Part shown: in pieces, positions 34,027 to 41,687 of the stretch
Layout of the letters: each line of letters opens with the position of its first letter
How positions within the stretch are numbered: position 1 is the first letter of the stretch
NCBI RefSeq assembly: GCF_000253255.1
Contig: NC_015583.1
Span: 496,001-560,000 of the forward strand
Length of the DNA: 64,000 nucleotides
Direction: 5' to 3'
From: Novosphingobium sp. PP1Y
GTDB lineage: Bacteria > Pseudomonadota > Alphaproteobacteria > Sphingomonadales > Sphingomonadaceae
Translations under genes and position numbers: made by a program
Notes under the pieces: generated by a model
The model's input: the letters and a program-made list of their open reading frames with translations, nothing else
Database searches by the model: none
Told to the model about the DNA's origin: nothing

Positions 34027-36519
34027 ATGCTGACTAAGAGGCTCTATGGGTCAACATGTGCGCTGGCACTGATTACGGGAATGCTGGCCAGCCCCGCCTG
34101 GGCGCAGGATGCAACCGGTAGCGCGGGCGCTCAGGATGCGGCGCAACCGGCCAAGTCGCAAGCGACGTCCACCGGTCTGGCCGAAATCGTCGTGACCGCT
34201 ACCCGCCGCGCTACCGACCTCCAGTCGACCCCGGTATCGGTGTCGGCGGTCGACAGTTCCCTGATCCAGCAGGCGAGCCCGCGCGACCTTGGCGATCTCG
34301 CCGCGTTCGTGCCGAACTTCTCTGCCGCGACGATCGCAAACTTCAACGCGGCCAGCTTTGCCATGCGCGGCGTGGGCCAGACCTCGATCATCGTATACTT
34401 CGAACCGCCGGTCGCAGTTCTCGTCGACGACTTCGTGGTTCCCTCGGTCCAGACCCAGTTGCTCGATACCTTCGATGTCGCCCAGGTCGAAGTCCTGCGC
34501 GGTCCGCAGGGCACTCTGTTCGGCAAGAACACGACGGGCGGCGTCGTCACCGTGCGCACCAAGAAGCCGATCATCGATTACGTAGGCGTCGAAGGCCGCA
34601 TGGAATTCGGCGATTTCGGCGAGAAGAAGATCCAGGCCGCCATGAACGTGCCGATCAGCGACTTCGCCGCCGTGCGGCTTGTTGGCGGTTACGAGAAGTC
34701 TGACGGCTATTACAAGAACGGGGCCTGCTATGGCCCTGTGACCGGGTTCGTGACCAACAAGTTCGAAGGCTCGACGGGATGCCTCGACAACGCGACGCTA
34801 GGCGGCAAGGATGTCTGGCAGGCCCGCGCCAAGCTGCTGGTCGAACCGACACCCGAACTCAGCGCGCTGTTCCAGTACGAATGGATTCGCGACCGCTCCG
34901 AAGTGGTTCCCTCGGTCAACGAGAACTATCTTTATACCGGTAGCAATGCGTTCCTTACCGATCTGCTCGGTCTGACCGATCCCAATGCGCAGGGAACCGA
35001 TCCGCTGGATCGTGCAGCCTATACCGGCCGCAACGACGCGCTGCTCTATATGGGCAAGGGGCAGCGGATCTCGGTGGACGGCATCTATGCCAACATCGAA
35101 TACAATGCCGACTTCGGTACTTTCACCTCGGTGTCAGGCTATCGCTTCCAGCGCTCGCGCATTCCGAATTCCTACGCCGGCGCGACGGCTGAGGGCAGCG
35201 ACGGGCAACTGCTCTCGTTCTTCGACGCAACCCGCGATGACGACCGCAAGACCTGGCAGCAGGAACTGCGCTTTGCTTCGGACTTCCAGGGTCCGTTCAA
35301 CTTCGTTGCCGGCGGCTTCTACCAGCGTGACAAGATCGACTTCTGCGTCTCGCAGATCCTCGGCTTCCTCGACCTGACGTCGGGTCCGCTGCCGTTCGGT
35401 GAGTGGAACAACACGCCTTACCTGCTATGCAACGCGCAGAAGGCCAAGTCGCGCGCTCTGTTCTTCGAGGGCACTTTCAAGTTCAATGACAAGCTGACCC
35501 TTTCGGCCGGTGCGCGTTATACCTGGGACGACAAGACCTGGTACGGCCGCCAGCAGACTTTCATCCCGGCGCTGGGCGGGGGCTTCGATCCCACGCTGAC
35601 GATCGAGCACGCGCTTGACGCCAGCGTCTACAACTATCCCGCCGGCGTCGTCACCGTATCGGACAAGTGGCGCGAACCGACCTACCGCGCGAGCCTGAGC
35701 TACCAGGCTACCGATGACCTCTTCGTCTACGGCACCTATTCGCACGGCTACAAGGGCGGCGGCTTCAACGACCAGATCGGCGGCTTCGCGGCTTTCGGCG
35801 AAGATCTCGACGCGTTCCGTGCCGCTGCCCGTGCCACGGATCCGGAAAAGGCCGACAGCTACGAACTGGGCTTCAAGTCGCAGTTCCTCGACAATCGCCT
35901 GCGGTTCAATGCGACCGCCTTCTACGTGAAGTACCAGGACCTTCAGAAGCAGCTCAACGTGCCGATCGAGGTCAACGGCCAGCCCAACCAGGTGACGCTG
36001 TTCGTCAATGCGGCCAGCGCGACCGTGAAGGGCCTCGAAGTCGAAGCGCAGGCCAATCCGGTGGAAGGCCTGACCCTGCGCGGCGTGCTGGGCTACCAGG
36101 ACGGCAAGTACAATTCGTATACCGCGGACAATGCCGGATACGATCTCTCCTCCGCTCCTCTCGACCGTGCGCCGAAGTGGCAGTGGACGCTCGACGGTAC
36201 CTACAGTGTGCCGCTCGGCGATGCCTACAAGATCACTTTCAACGGCAATGTCGCCTATAGCGGGCGTAACCTGAATACCCAGGCGATCGACGATCCGCTG
36301 GGCAATACCTTCCTCAATTCCCGGACGCTCGTGAACGCTTCGATCACGCTCGCCCAGGCGGACGACAAGTACTATATCCGCGCCGTCGGCAAGAACCTGA
36401 CCGACAAGCGCTATCGAGTGGCGGTCCAGAACGTGGCCGGCCTGTGGCTGAACTCGCAATACGGCGCACCGCGCTACTTCGGTGTCGAACTGGGCGTGAA
36501 GTTCGGTCAGTACCAGTAA
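34027..36519 (+). CDS. TonB-dependent outer-membrane receptor
   Basis: An 830-residue receptor for active import across the outer membrane. A signal peptide (1-26, ...PAWAQ) precedes a short Ala/Gln-rich linker and the TonB-box-like segment LAEIVVTATRR. The plug domain (about 55-165) contains LRGPQGTLFGKNTTGG, and the 22-strand barrel ends in GVELGVKFGQYQ. AAGGAGAGAGCGA precedes the ATG. Its neighbours (PQQ dehydrogenase, small enzymes) suggest an organic nutrient rather than a siderophore. A strong terminator follows. Confidence 0.93.
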   Translation: MLTKRLYGSTCALALITGMLASPAWAQDATGSAGAQDAAQPAKSQATSTGLAEIVVTATRRATDLQSTPVSVSAVDSSLIQQASPRDLGDLAAFVPNFSAATIANFNAASFAMRGVGQTSIIVYFEPPVAVLVDDFVVPSVQTQLLDTFDVAQVEVLRGPQGTLFGKNTTGGVVTVRTKKPIIDYVGVEGRMEFGDFGEKKIQAAMNVPISDFAAVRLVGGYEKSDGYYKNGACYGPVTGFVTNKFEGSTGCLDNATLGGKDVWQARAKLLVEPTPELSALFQYEWIRDRSEVVPSVNENYLYTGSNAFLTDLLGLTDPNAQGTDPLDRAAYTGRNDALLYMGKGQRISVDGIYANIEYNADFGTFTSVSGYRFQRSRIPNSYAGATAEGSDGQLLSFFDATRDDDRKTWQQELRFASDFQGPFNFVAGGFYQRDKIDFCVSQILGFLDLTSGPLPFGEWNNTPYLLCNAQKAKSRALFFEGTFKFNDKLTLSAGARYTWDDKTWYGRQQTFIPALGGGFDPTLTIEHALDASVYNYPAGVVTVSDKWREPTYRASLSYQATDDLFVYGTYSHGYKGGGFNDQIGGFAAFGEDLDAFRAAARATDPEKADSYELGFKSQFLDNRLRFNATAFYVKYQDLQKQLNVPIEVNGQPNQVTLFVNAASATVKGLEVEAQANPVEGLTLRGVLGYQDGKYNSYTADNAGYDLSSAPLDRAPKWQWTLDGTYSVPLGDAYKITFNGNVAYSGRNLNTQAIDDPLGNTFLNSRTLVNASITLAQADDKYYIRAVGKNLTDKRYRVAVQNVAGLWLNSQYGAPRYFGVELGVKFGQYQ

Positions 36520-36526
36520 GGATCAT

Positions 36527-36560
36527 GGGGCCCTGCCGTCATCGCGGCGGGGCCCCTTTT
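36527..36560 (+). terminator. Terminator after the first TonB receptor
   Basis: GGGGCCC (from 36,527) pairs with GGGCCCC (ending 36,556), with an inner TGCCG/CGGCG stem, followed by TTTTCCTTTTTT. It separates the receptor from the PQQ dehydrogenase gene. Confidence 0.85.
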
Positions 36561-36625
36561 CCTTTTTTGCGTCGCAAAGGAAGAGGCCGCGTCCGGCTTT
36601 GTGCAGGCAAACGGCCCGAGAGAGG

Positions 36626-38782
36626 ATGAGCGTGAAACATACCCCCCGCTATGCCGCCCCGCGCCTCATGCTGGTGGCTGCCCTGGCTCTTGCCCTGACT
36701 TCCTGCAAGGGCGGCAGCGCGCAGGACGCCGACGGCGCCGAGGCGGACCAGCAATGGCTCGCCCAGCTCGACGATGGCAGCGACGGCAAGGACTGGCCCG
36801 CCTTCGGGCGGACCTACGGGGAGCAGCATTACAGCCCGCTCAACCAGATCAATGACGGTAACGTCGATCAGCTGGGCCTTGCCTGGTCCGTCGATCTCCC
36901 GCCGGGCAATCCGGCGACCGGGCCGATCGAGGTGGACGGGACCGTCTATCTGGCAAGCGGCTACAGCGTCGTGCGCGCAATCGATGTCGAAACCGGAAAG
37001 GTGAAATGGACGTACGATCCCCGCGCGCCCGAAGCGTCCGGCATCAAGCTGCGGCAGGGCTGGGGCAGTCGCGGTATCGCCTACTGGAACCACAAGGTCA
37101 TCACCGCGACGCAGGACGGCCGCCTGATCGCGATCGACGAGAAGACCGGCAAGCCGGTCTGGACTGCCGAAACCTTCGGCAAGGACGATCCCTTGTTCAT
37201 CTCCGGCCCGCCACGGGTCTTCGACGGCAAGGTGATAATCGGTAACGGCGGTTCGGATGAAAGCCCGGTGCGCGGCTTTGTCACCGCATGGGATGCCGAT
37301 ACGGGCAAGTTCCTCTGGAAGTTCTACACGGTTCCGGGCAACCCCGCAGACGGGTTCGAAGACAACGCCATGAAGATGGCGGCCAAGACATGGTCCGGCG
37401 ACTGGTGGAACTATGGCGGTGGAGGCAGCGTCTGGAACGCCATTACCTATGACAAGGCCAACGACCAGATCCTGATCGGCACCGGCAACGGGGCGCCGTG
37501 GAACCACAAGATCCGCTCGATGGGCAATGGCGACAACCTGTTCGTCTGCTCGATCGTCGCGCTCGATGCCAAGACCGGCAAGTACAAGTGGCACTACCAG
37601 ATCAACCCGGGCGAGAGCTGGGACTTCAATGCCTCGATGGATATGGAGCTGGCCGATCTGGAAATCGACGGAAAACCCCGCCAGGTGGTCATGACGGCGC
37701 CAAAGAACGGCTTTTTCTACGTCATCGACCGCAAGGACGGAAAGCTGATTTCGGCCGAGCCCTTCGTCGAGGTAACCTGGGCGAGCAAGATCGACCTGAA
37801 GACGGGCCGCCCGATTGAGAAGCCCAATGTCCGATACGAGAATGGCCCGGTGACCTTCAAGCCGACCCCGATCGGCGCGCATAGCTGGATGCCGATGGCG
37901 TTCAGCCCCAAGACCGGACTGACCTACATTCCGGCCATCGATCTGCAAGTGACCTACGACGACACCGGAATTACGCGCGAGAACTTCAAGTGGTCCGGCG
38001 GTATGGGCCTCTCCCCCGGGGTAGGCTATTCGATCGGCGATGCCGGGAAGAAGATCACCGGCTGGCTGGTCGCCTGGGACCCTGTCGCGCAAAAGGCGCG
38101 CTGGAAAATCCCGATGGAGGTGCATCTCAATGGCGGGATCATGGCAACGGGCGGCAATCTCATTTTCCAGGGCAGGCCAGACGGCGGCTTCTCGGCCTAC
38201 AATGCCGAAACCGGTAAGCGCCTGTGGAACTTCGATGCCAAGGCGGGCGTCGTTGCGCCTCCCATCACCTACAGAGTCAAGGGGAAGCAATATGTGACGG
38301 TCGTCGCCGGGATCGGGACGAGCGCCGGACTTTTCGGTCCGATGTTCGCCAAGTACGGCATCGACTATCGCACCCAGCAGCGCCGCGTTCTGACCTTCGC
38401 GCTGGGCGCAAAGGGAACCTTGCCCCCCAAGACGCCCTACAAGCCGGTCGCTTTCGACGATCCCGGCTACACGCCCGATACCGCTTTGGGGCAGAAGGGT
38501 GAGCGCATTTTCAACGTTCGCTGCGCCGTCTGCCACGGTACCGCTGCGATCGGCGGCGGTACCGCGCCCGACTTGCGCACGTCGGCGATCCCTTCCGACC
38601 CTTCCGCCTTCGCGTCGGTGGTGAAGGACGGGGCACTCGTGCCCAATGGCATGCCCCAGTTCGGGGAATTCACGCAGGCCGACCTCGCCGGACTGCGCCA
38701 GTACATCCGTTCGCGCGCTGAGGTGCTGCGCAAGGGCAGCCAGGAAGATGTCGCCGGATCGGTCATGAAGCCGGGGGATTGA
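36626..38782 (+). CDS. PQQ-dependent alcohol dehydrogenase with C-terminal cytochrome c (lipoprotein)
   Basis: A 718-residue quinohemoprotein. The N-terminus has a lipobox (LALTSC, Cys27), so it is probably anchored in the periplasm. Residues about 55-600 form an eight-bladed PQQ propeller with repeated WAYD/DxxTGK-type motifs such as DVETGKVKW, DAKTGKYKWHYQINPG and NAETGKRLWNF. A c-type heme site, CAVCHG (about 633), lies in the C-terminal domain. The region where alcohol dehydrogenases carry two adjacent cysteines reads RQGWGSRGIAYWN and has none. It would oxidise an alcohol and pass electrons to the respiratory chain. No PQQ biosynthesis genes are in the window. Confidence 0.9.
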   Translation: MSVKHTPRYAAPRLMLVAALALALTSCKGGSAQDADGAEADQQWLAQLDDGSDGKDWPAFGRTYGEQHYSPLNQINDGNVDQLGLAWSVDLPPGNPATGPIEVDGTVYLASGYSVVRAIDVETGKVKWTYDPRAPEASGIKLRQGWGSRGIAYWNHKVITATQDGRLIAIDEKTGKPVWTAETFGKDDPLFISGPPRVFDGKVIIGNGGSDESPVRGFVTAWDADTGKFLWKFYTVPGNPADGFEDNAMKMAAKTWSGDWWNYGGGGSVWNAITYDKANDQILIGTGNGAPWNHKIRSMGNGDNLFVCSIVALDAKTGKYKWHYQINPGESWDFNASMDMELADLEIDGKPRQVVMTAPKNGFFYVIDRKDGKLISAEPFVEVTWASKIDLKTGRPIEKPNVRYENGPVTFKPTPIGAHSWMPMAFSPKTGLTYIPAIDLQVTYDDTGITRENFKWSGGMGLSPGVGYSIGDAGKKITGWLVAWDPVAQKARWKIPMEVHLNGGIMATGGNLIFQGRPDGGFSAYNAETGKRLWNFDAKAGVVAPPITYRVKGKQYVTVVAGIGTSAGLFGPMFAKYGIDYRTQQRRVLTFALGAKGTLPPKTPYKPVAFDDPGYTPDTALGQKGERIFNVRCAVCHGTAAIGGGTAPDLRTSAIPSDPSAFASVVKDGALVPNGMPQFGEFTQADLAGLRQYIRSRAEVLRKGSQEDVAGSVMKPGD

Positions 38783-38790
38783 TCCCCCGG
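38771..38790 (+). terminator. Hairpin at the end of the PQQ dehydrogenase gene
   Basis: CCGGGGGAT and ATCCCCCGG form a 9-bp inverted repeat around the stop codon with a very short loop and no T-run. It may reduce read-through into the next gene. Confidence 0.45.
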
Positions 38791-38933
38791 TGGACGGACG
38801 GGCACGCGATAAGTTTGGCGAGGCCGAGATCATAATTGGTTACGAACGCGCCGCGTGAGGGCGGCCGCGATTGCAATGTACCGGCCGGTCCCTATCCCTT
38901 GCTGCAAATTGATCGCAACAAGGAGTCTTTCGC

Positions 38934-39698
38934 GTGGCCAGACCTGCACCCCGTCAGATGACCGTCGTTTCCAGCCGCACGGTTTCACCCTCGCTTCTTC
39001 GTGTCACACTGGGCGGTGAAGGCATGGCCGGCTATCCCGAAGGGAGTGCCGGCGGCTACGTTAAGTTCATGTTTCCCCCGGCTCCCGGAGCGATGAAGCC
39101 GACCGTGCGGACCTACACCATCCGCAACCAGCGCGAGGGCGAGATCGATATTGATTTTGCATTGCATGGAGCCGGCGAAGGTCATGCGGGCCCTGCCACC
39201 GCATGGGCTCTGCAGGCCCGGCCCGGGCAGACCGTCGAGCTTGGCGGTCCGGGGCCTGCGAAGCCGCTACCCTCGGGTCTCGATTTCTACATCGTGGCGG
39301 GCGACATGACGGCTTTGCCCGCCATCGGTGTCAACCTCGAAGCGCTCGACCGCGATGCCAGGGGCATTGCCATCATCGAGATCCAGAGCGAGTCGGACAA
39401 GCAGGCCATCGATGCGCCCGAAGGTGTCACGGTAACCTGGTTGGTGAACCCGGTGCCGGGCTCGCAGCCCGACCTGCTGGTCGATGCGGTGCGCGCTGTT
39501 GCCTGGCCCGAGGGCAAGGTCTACGCTTGGGCCGCGAGCGAATTTACGGCGATGCGCGGGATGCGCCAGTACCTGCGGACCGAGCGCGGTCTCGGTCCGG
39601 CCGAGCTCTACATCTCCAGTTACTGGAAACAGGGCCTCAACGAGGACGATCACCGCAGTGTGAAGCGTGAGGACATGGAGGCAGCCGGAGAAGGCTGA
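38934..39698 (+). CDS. Siderophore-interacting-protein-family flavoprotein reductase
   Basis: A 254-residue member of the SIP family. It has an N-terminal FAD-binding barrel with VRTYTIRN (the RxYT/S flavin motif) and a C-terminal NAD(P)H domain (FYIVAGDMTALPAIGVNLEAL, YAWAASEFTAMRGMRQYL). Such enzymes reduce ferric siderophores, but the fold also suits general electron transfer. With no ferredoxin reductase gene nearby, it might serve the Rieske oxygenases; that is only a suggestion. GTG start with AAGGAG at good spacing. Confidence 0.85.
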   Translation: MARPAPRQMTVVSSRTVSPSLLRVTLGGEGMAGYPEGSAGGYVKFMFPPAPGAMKPTVRTYTIRNQREGEIDIDFALHGAGEGHAGPATAWALQARPGQTVELGGPGPAKPLPSGLDFYIVAGDMTALPAIGVNLEALDRDARGIAIIEIQSESDKQAIDAPEGVTVTWLVNPVPGSQPDLLVDAVRAVAWPEGKVYAWAASEFTAMRGMRQYLRTERGLGPAELYISSYWKQGLNEDDHRSVKREDMEAAGEG

Positions 39699-39701
39699 TC
39701 C

Positions 39702-40199
39702 TCAATCTTCGGTCTGGAGCGATAGCACGATGGGCGGGTGATCCCACCGCTCCAGCGCTGCGACGAGGTCGGCCGTGCGAAGGGACAGCGTCGCTGTATT
39801 GCGCAAGGGGTGCACGTTGATCGTTTCCTCCGGCGCGAATGCCGCGTCCAGCACGACGGTGACCAGCCCCGCCCGATCGTTGAAGGCGGCGAGCGGGGTG
39901 ACCGCCCCGGGGATCACGTCCAGCAGTTCCTTCATCGCGCCCGGCTTGCCGAAAGAAAGGCGGCCCGCGCCGAGCCGGGAAGCGATCAACTTGAGGTCCG
40001 CGCGTTCTTCTCCCGGCATGGTGATGAGCCAGTAGCGGCCTGCCTTGTCCTTCAGGAACAGGTTCTTGGTGTGATAACCGGGGATATGCCCGGTCACCTC
40101 GGCGCTGTCCTCTACCGTTGCCACGGCAACATGATCGTGGACGGTGAAGCTGACCCCGGCGCCCTCGAGGTCGGCCAGCAGGGCATGTTCGCTGTTCAA
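39702..40199 (-). CDS. YbaK/EbsC (ProX)-type aminoacyl-tRNA deacylase domain protein
   Basis: A protein of about 165 residues resembling YbaK/ProX-type editing enzymes, with FTVHDHVAVATVEDSAEV, GYHTKNLFLKDKAGRYWLITM, KLIASRLGAGRLSF, PGAVTPLAAFND and the C-terminal INVHPLRNTATLSL. Such proteins hydrolyse misacylated tRNA. The start is uncertain: TTG at 40,199 follows the upstream stop by 22 bp, while in-frame ATGs up to 40,304 overlap the SnoaL-like gene. It is out of theme with the surrounding catabolic genes but appears to be in the same leftward unit as TetR and SnoaL. Confidence 0.75.
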   Translation of the reverse strand: MNSEHALLADLEGAGVSFTVHDHVAVATVEDSAEVTGHIPGYHTKNLFLKDKAGRYWLITMPGEERADLKLIASRLGAGRLSFGKPGAMKELLDVIPGAVTPLAAFNDRAGLVTVVLDAAFAPEETINVHPLRNTATLSLRTADLVAALERWDHPPIVLSLQTED

Positions 40200-40221
40200 G
40201 ACAATTGCGCCGCCGGTGGCT

Positions 40222-40695
40222 TCAGTGCCGCTCGGGCCAAAGCGCGGTGAGGGCGATCTTGCGGAACTTCCAGCGACCGTCCTCGCGCACATATTCGTCG
40301 TCATAGCGGCCGATGAGGAAGAGTGGATTGTCGTGCCCGCCTCGCGTGGCGAAAGGCGATGCCGCAGTCTGGCGGGTTATGAGGTCGAGCAGGAGACAAT
40401 GTCCCTTGGCCGTATCGGGGCCGGTCAATGTGATCGAGTGGTTGGCGATCAGGTGCAGGGTGTCCAGAGGTCCCTGGCAATGCTGCCAGGTCTGTCGAAA
40501 CAGCTCGATCACCGCGTCGGCTCCTTCGAAACTGCCGCCGTAAGCCGCGGGATAGGCGCATACGATATCGCTCGCGAAGTTTTGCCTGACGGCCTCTTCA
40601 TCGATGGTGTCGAAACCGGTCGAATAGGCGATGCGCAGTTCGCGAATGGCTTCGCGCGCGGAGAGTTCTGCCAGATTGATTTCAGTCTGGGTCAT
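40222..40695 (-). CDS. SnoaL-like / NTF2-fold protein
   Basis: A 157-residue protein: AREAIRELRIAYSTGFDTIDEEAVRQNF, then FEGADAVIELFRQTW and a C-terminal GRYDDEYVREDGRWKFRKI, the standard SnoaL-type ending. Function is not known; small isomerase or dehydratase roles are typical. GGGAGAAAACCTGAA precedes the ATG at 40,695. Lies 32 bp after the TetR gene. Confidence 0.78.
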   Translation of the reverse strand: MTQTEINLAELSAREAIRELRIAYSTGFDTIDEEAVRQNFASDIVCAYPAAYGGSFEGADAVIELFRQTWQHCQGPLDTLHLIANHSITLTGPDTAKGHCLLLDLITRQTAASPFATRGGHDNPLFLIGRYDDEYVREDGRWKFRKIALTALWPERH

Positions 40696-40727
40696 TTCAG
40701 GTTTTCTCCCGTTTGCGCCTTGCGGCG

Positions 40728-41414
40728 TCATGTGCTGCCTGCTTGTGATGCCAGTTCATTCAGCAGCTTCTGGATCTCGATGAGTTTGCGCAGGTATTCT
40801 TCCCGGTCATCTCCCAGAAGTACCAGTGCTGCGGTTTTCAGGAAGCAGGCGTGCAGTTCCAGGCGGCATTGCGGGCTGTCGCAGGCTCCCAGCGACCAGC
40901 GGCGATAGACAAGAAATTCGTGCATCACGTGTTCGCGGGCGAGTTGCTCGATGTCGAGGTCGTCGCGTACCCGATGTTCTGCCTTCATTACCGCATACCA
41001 CGCCATGAGGCGATTGTAGGCCACTGAGGTCAGTTCCCGCACCTCGAGTTGCCGTTGCTCGGATGCGAACACGAAACCGACGACAACCCGGGCATAGAGT
41101 GTGTCGCGTTCCATTTCGCTGACCATCCAGTCCAGCTCCGAAAAGACGACATCGAGCGTATAGGTCTGCTTGCGGCGGGCGATGTGCTCGCGCACTTCCT
41201 TCATGCGATCGACGACGGTGGCGCACACGACGCCGTCCTTGTCCCCGAACAGCCGATAGATCGTACGCTGCGCGACTTGTGCCTCCACGGACAGGCGCCG
41301 GATCGTCAGGCTGGTCACCCCGCCTTCGCCAAGGATGCGGTGCGCGGTGTCGACGATGCGCTTTCGCCGCTCGCGCATGGCAGGACTGGTGTAGCGACGC
41401 CGAATCGATGGCAT
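40728..41414 (-). CDS. TetR-family transcriptional regulator
   Basis: A protein of about 228 residues. The HTH reads LTIRRLSVEAQVAQRTIYRLFGDKDGVV, and a helical ligand domain follows. The ATG at 41,414 gives MPSIRRRYTSPAMRERRKRIV, a normal basic N-terminal arm; longer in-frame starts reach into the divergent promoter. It is divergent from the second TonB receptor, and the shared promoter holds a variant of the A/T-flanked operator motif. Confidence 0.84.
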   Translation of the reverse strand: MPSIRRRYTSPAMRERRKRIVDTAHRILGEGGVTSLTIRRLSVEAQVAQRTIYRLFGDKDGVVCATVVDRMKEVREHIARRKQTYTLDVVFSELDWMVSEMERDTLYARVVVGFVFASEQRQLEVRELTSVAYNRLMAWYAVMKAEHRVRDDLDIEQLAREHVMHEFLVYRRWSLGACDSPQCRLELHACFLKTAALVLLGDDREEYLRKLIEIQKLLNELASQAGST

Positions 41415-41549
41415 TTTTTTCGCGGGCTGTTTTTGCGCTGCAGCATCGCGTTCTGGCACTGCGTTTCCTTTTGCCGTTCTGCCGTTTTCTACGAGCGTAA
41501 GCGCGCCCAAAGCAATCCCCTCTTGTCTGCCTGCCGTTGCGATGCGGCA

Positions 41550-41577
41550 AAAAAAGATCATACATGTTTGTATTTTT
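41550..41577. promoter_or_regulatory. Shared catabolic operator motif, variant copy
   Basis: A-tract, core CATACATGTTTG (41,559-41,570; reverse complement CAAACATGTATG), then a T-tract, between the TetR gene and the second TonB receptor gene. A weaker, related element, ATGAACATGTGCA, follows at 41,591-41,603. Confidence 0.5.
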
Positions 41578-41687
41578 TCTCTTCACAAAAATGAACATGT
41601 GCACTCATTTATAGGAGCCGCACGAAAAATGGCGCGGTGATTCGAACTGCCGCAACAGCAAGGCAGTCGATGGATGAGGGGAACGTT

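Noticed and set aside
36539..38833. A 764-codon open frame antisense to the PQQ dehydrogenase
   Set aside because: It is a mirror of a high-GC gene with intact family motifs on the other strand; it has no ribosome binding site and a low-complexity, Arg/Gly-rich translation.
41591..41603. ATGAACATGTGCA as a second operator copy before the TonB receptor at 41,688
   Set aside because: It shares ACATGTG-like symmetry but not the outer CAA/TTG bases; kept only as a weak companion of the 41,559 site.
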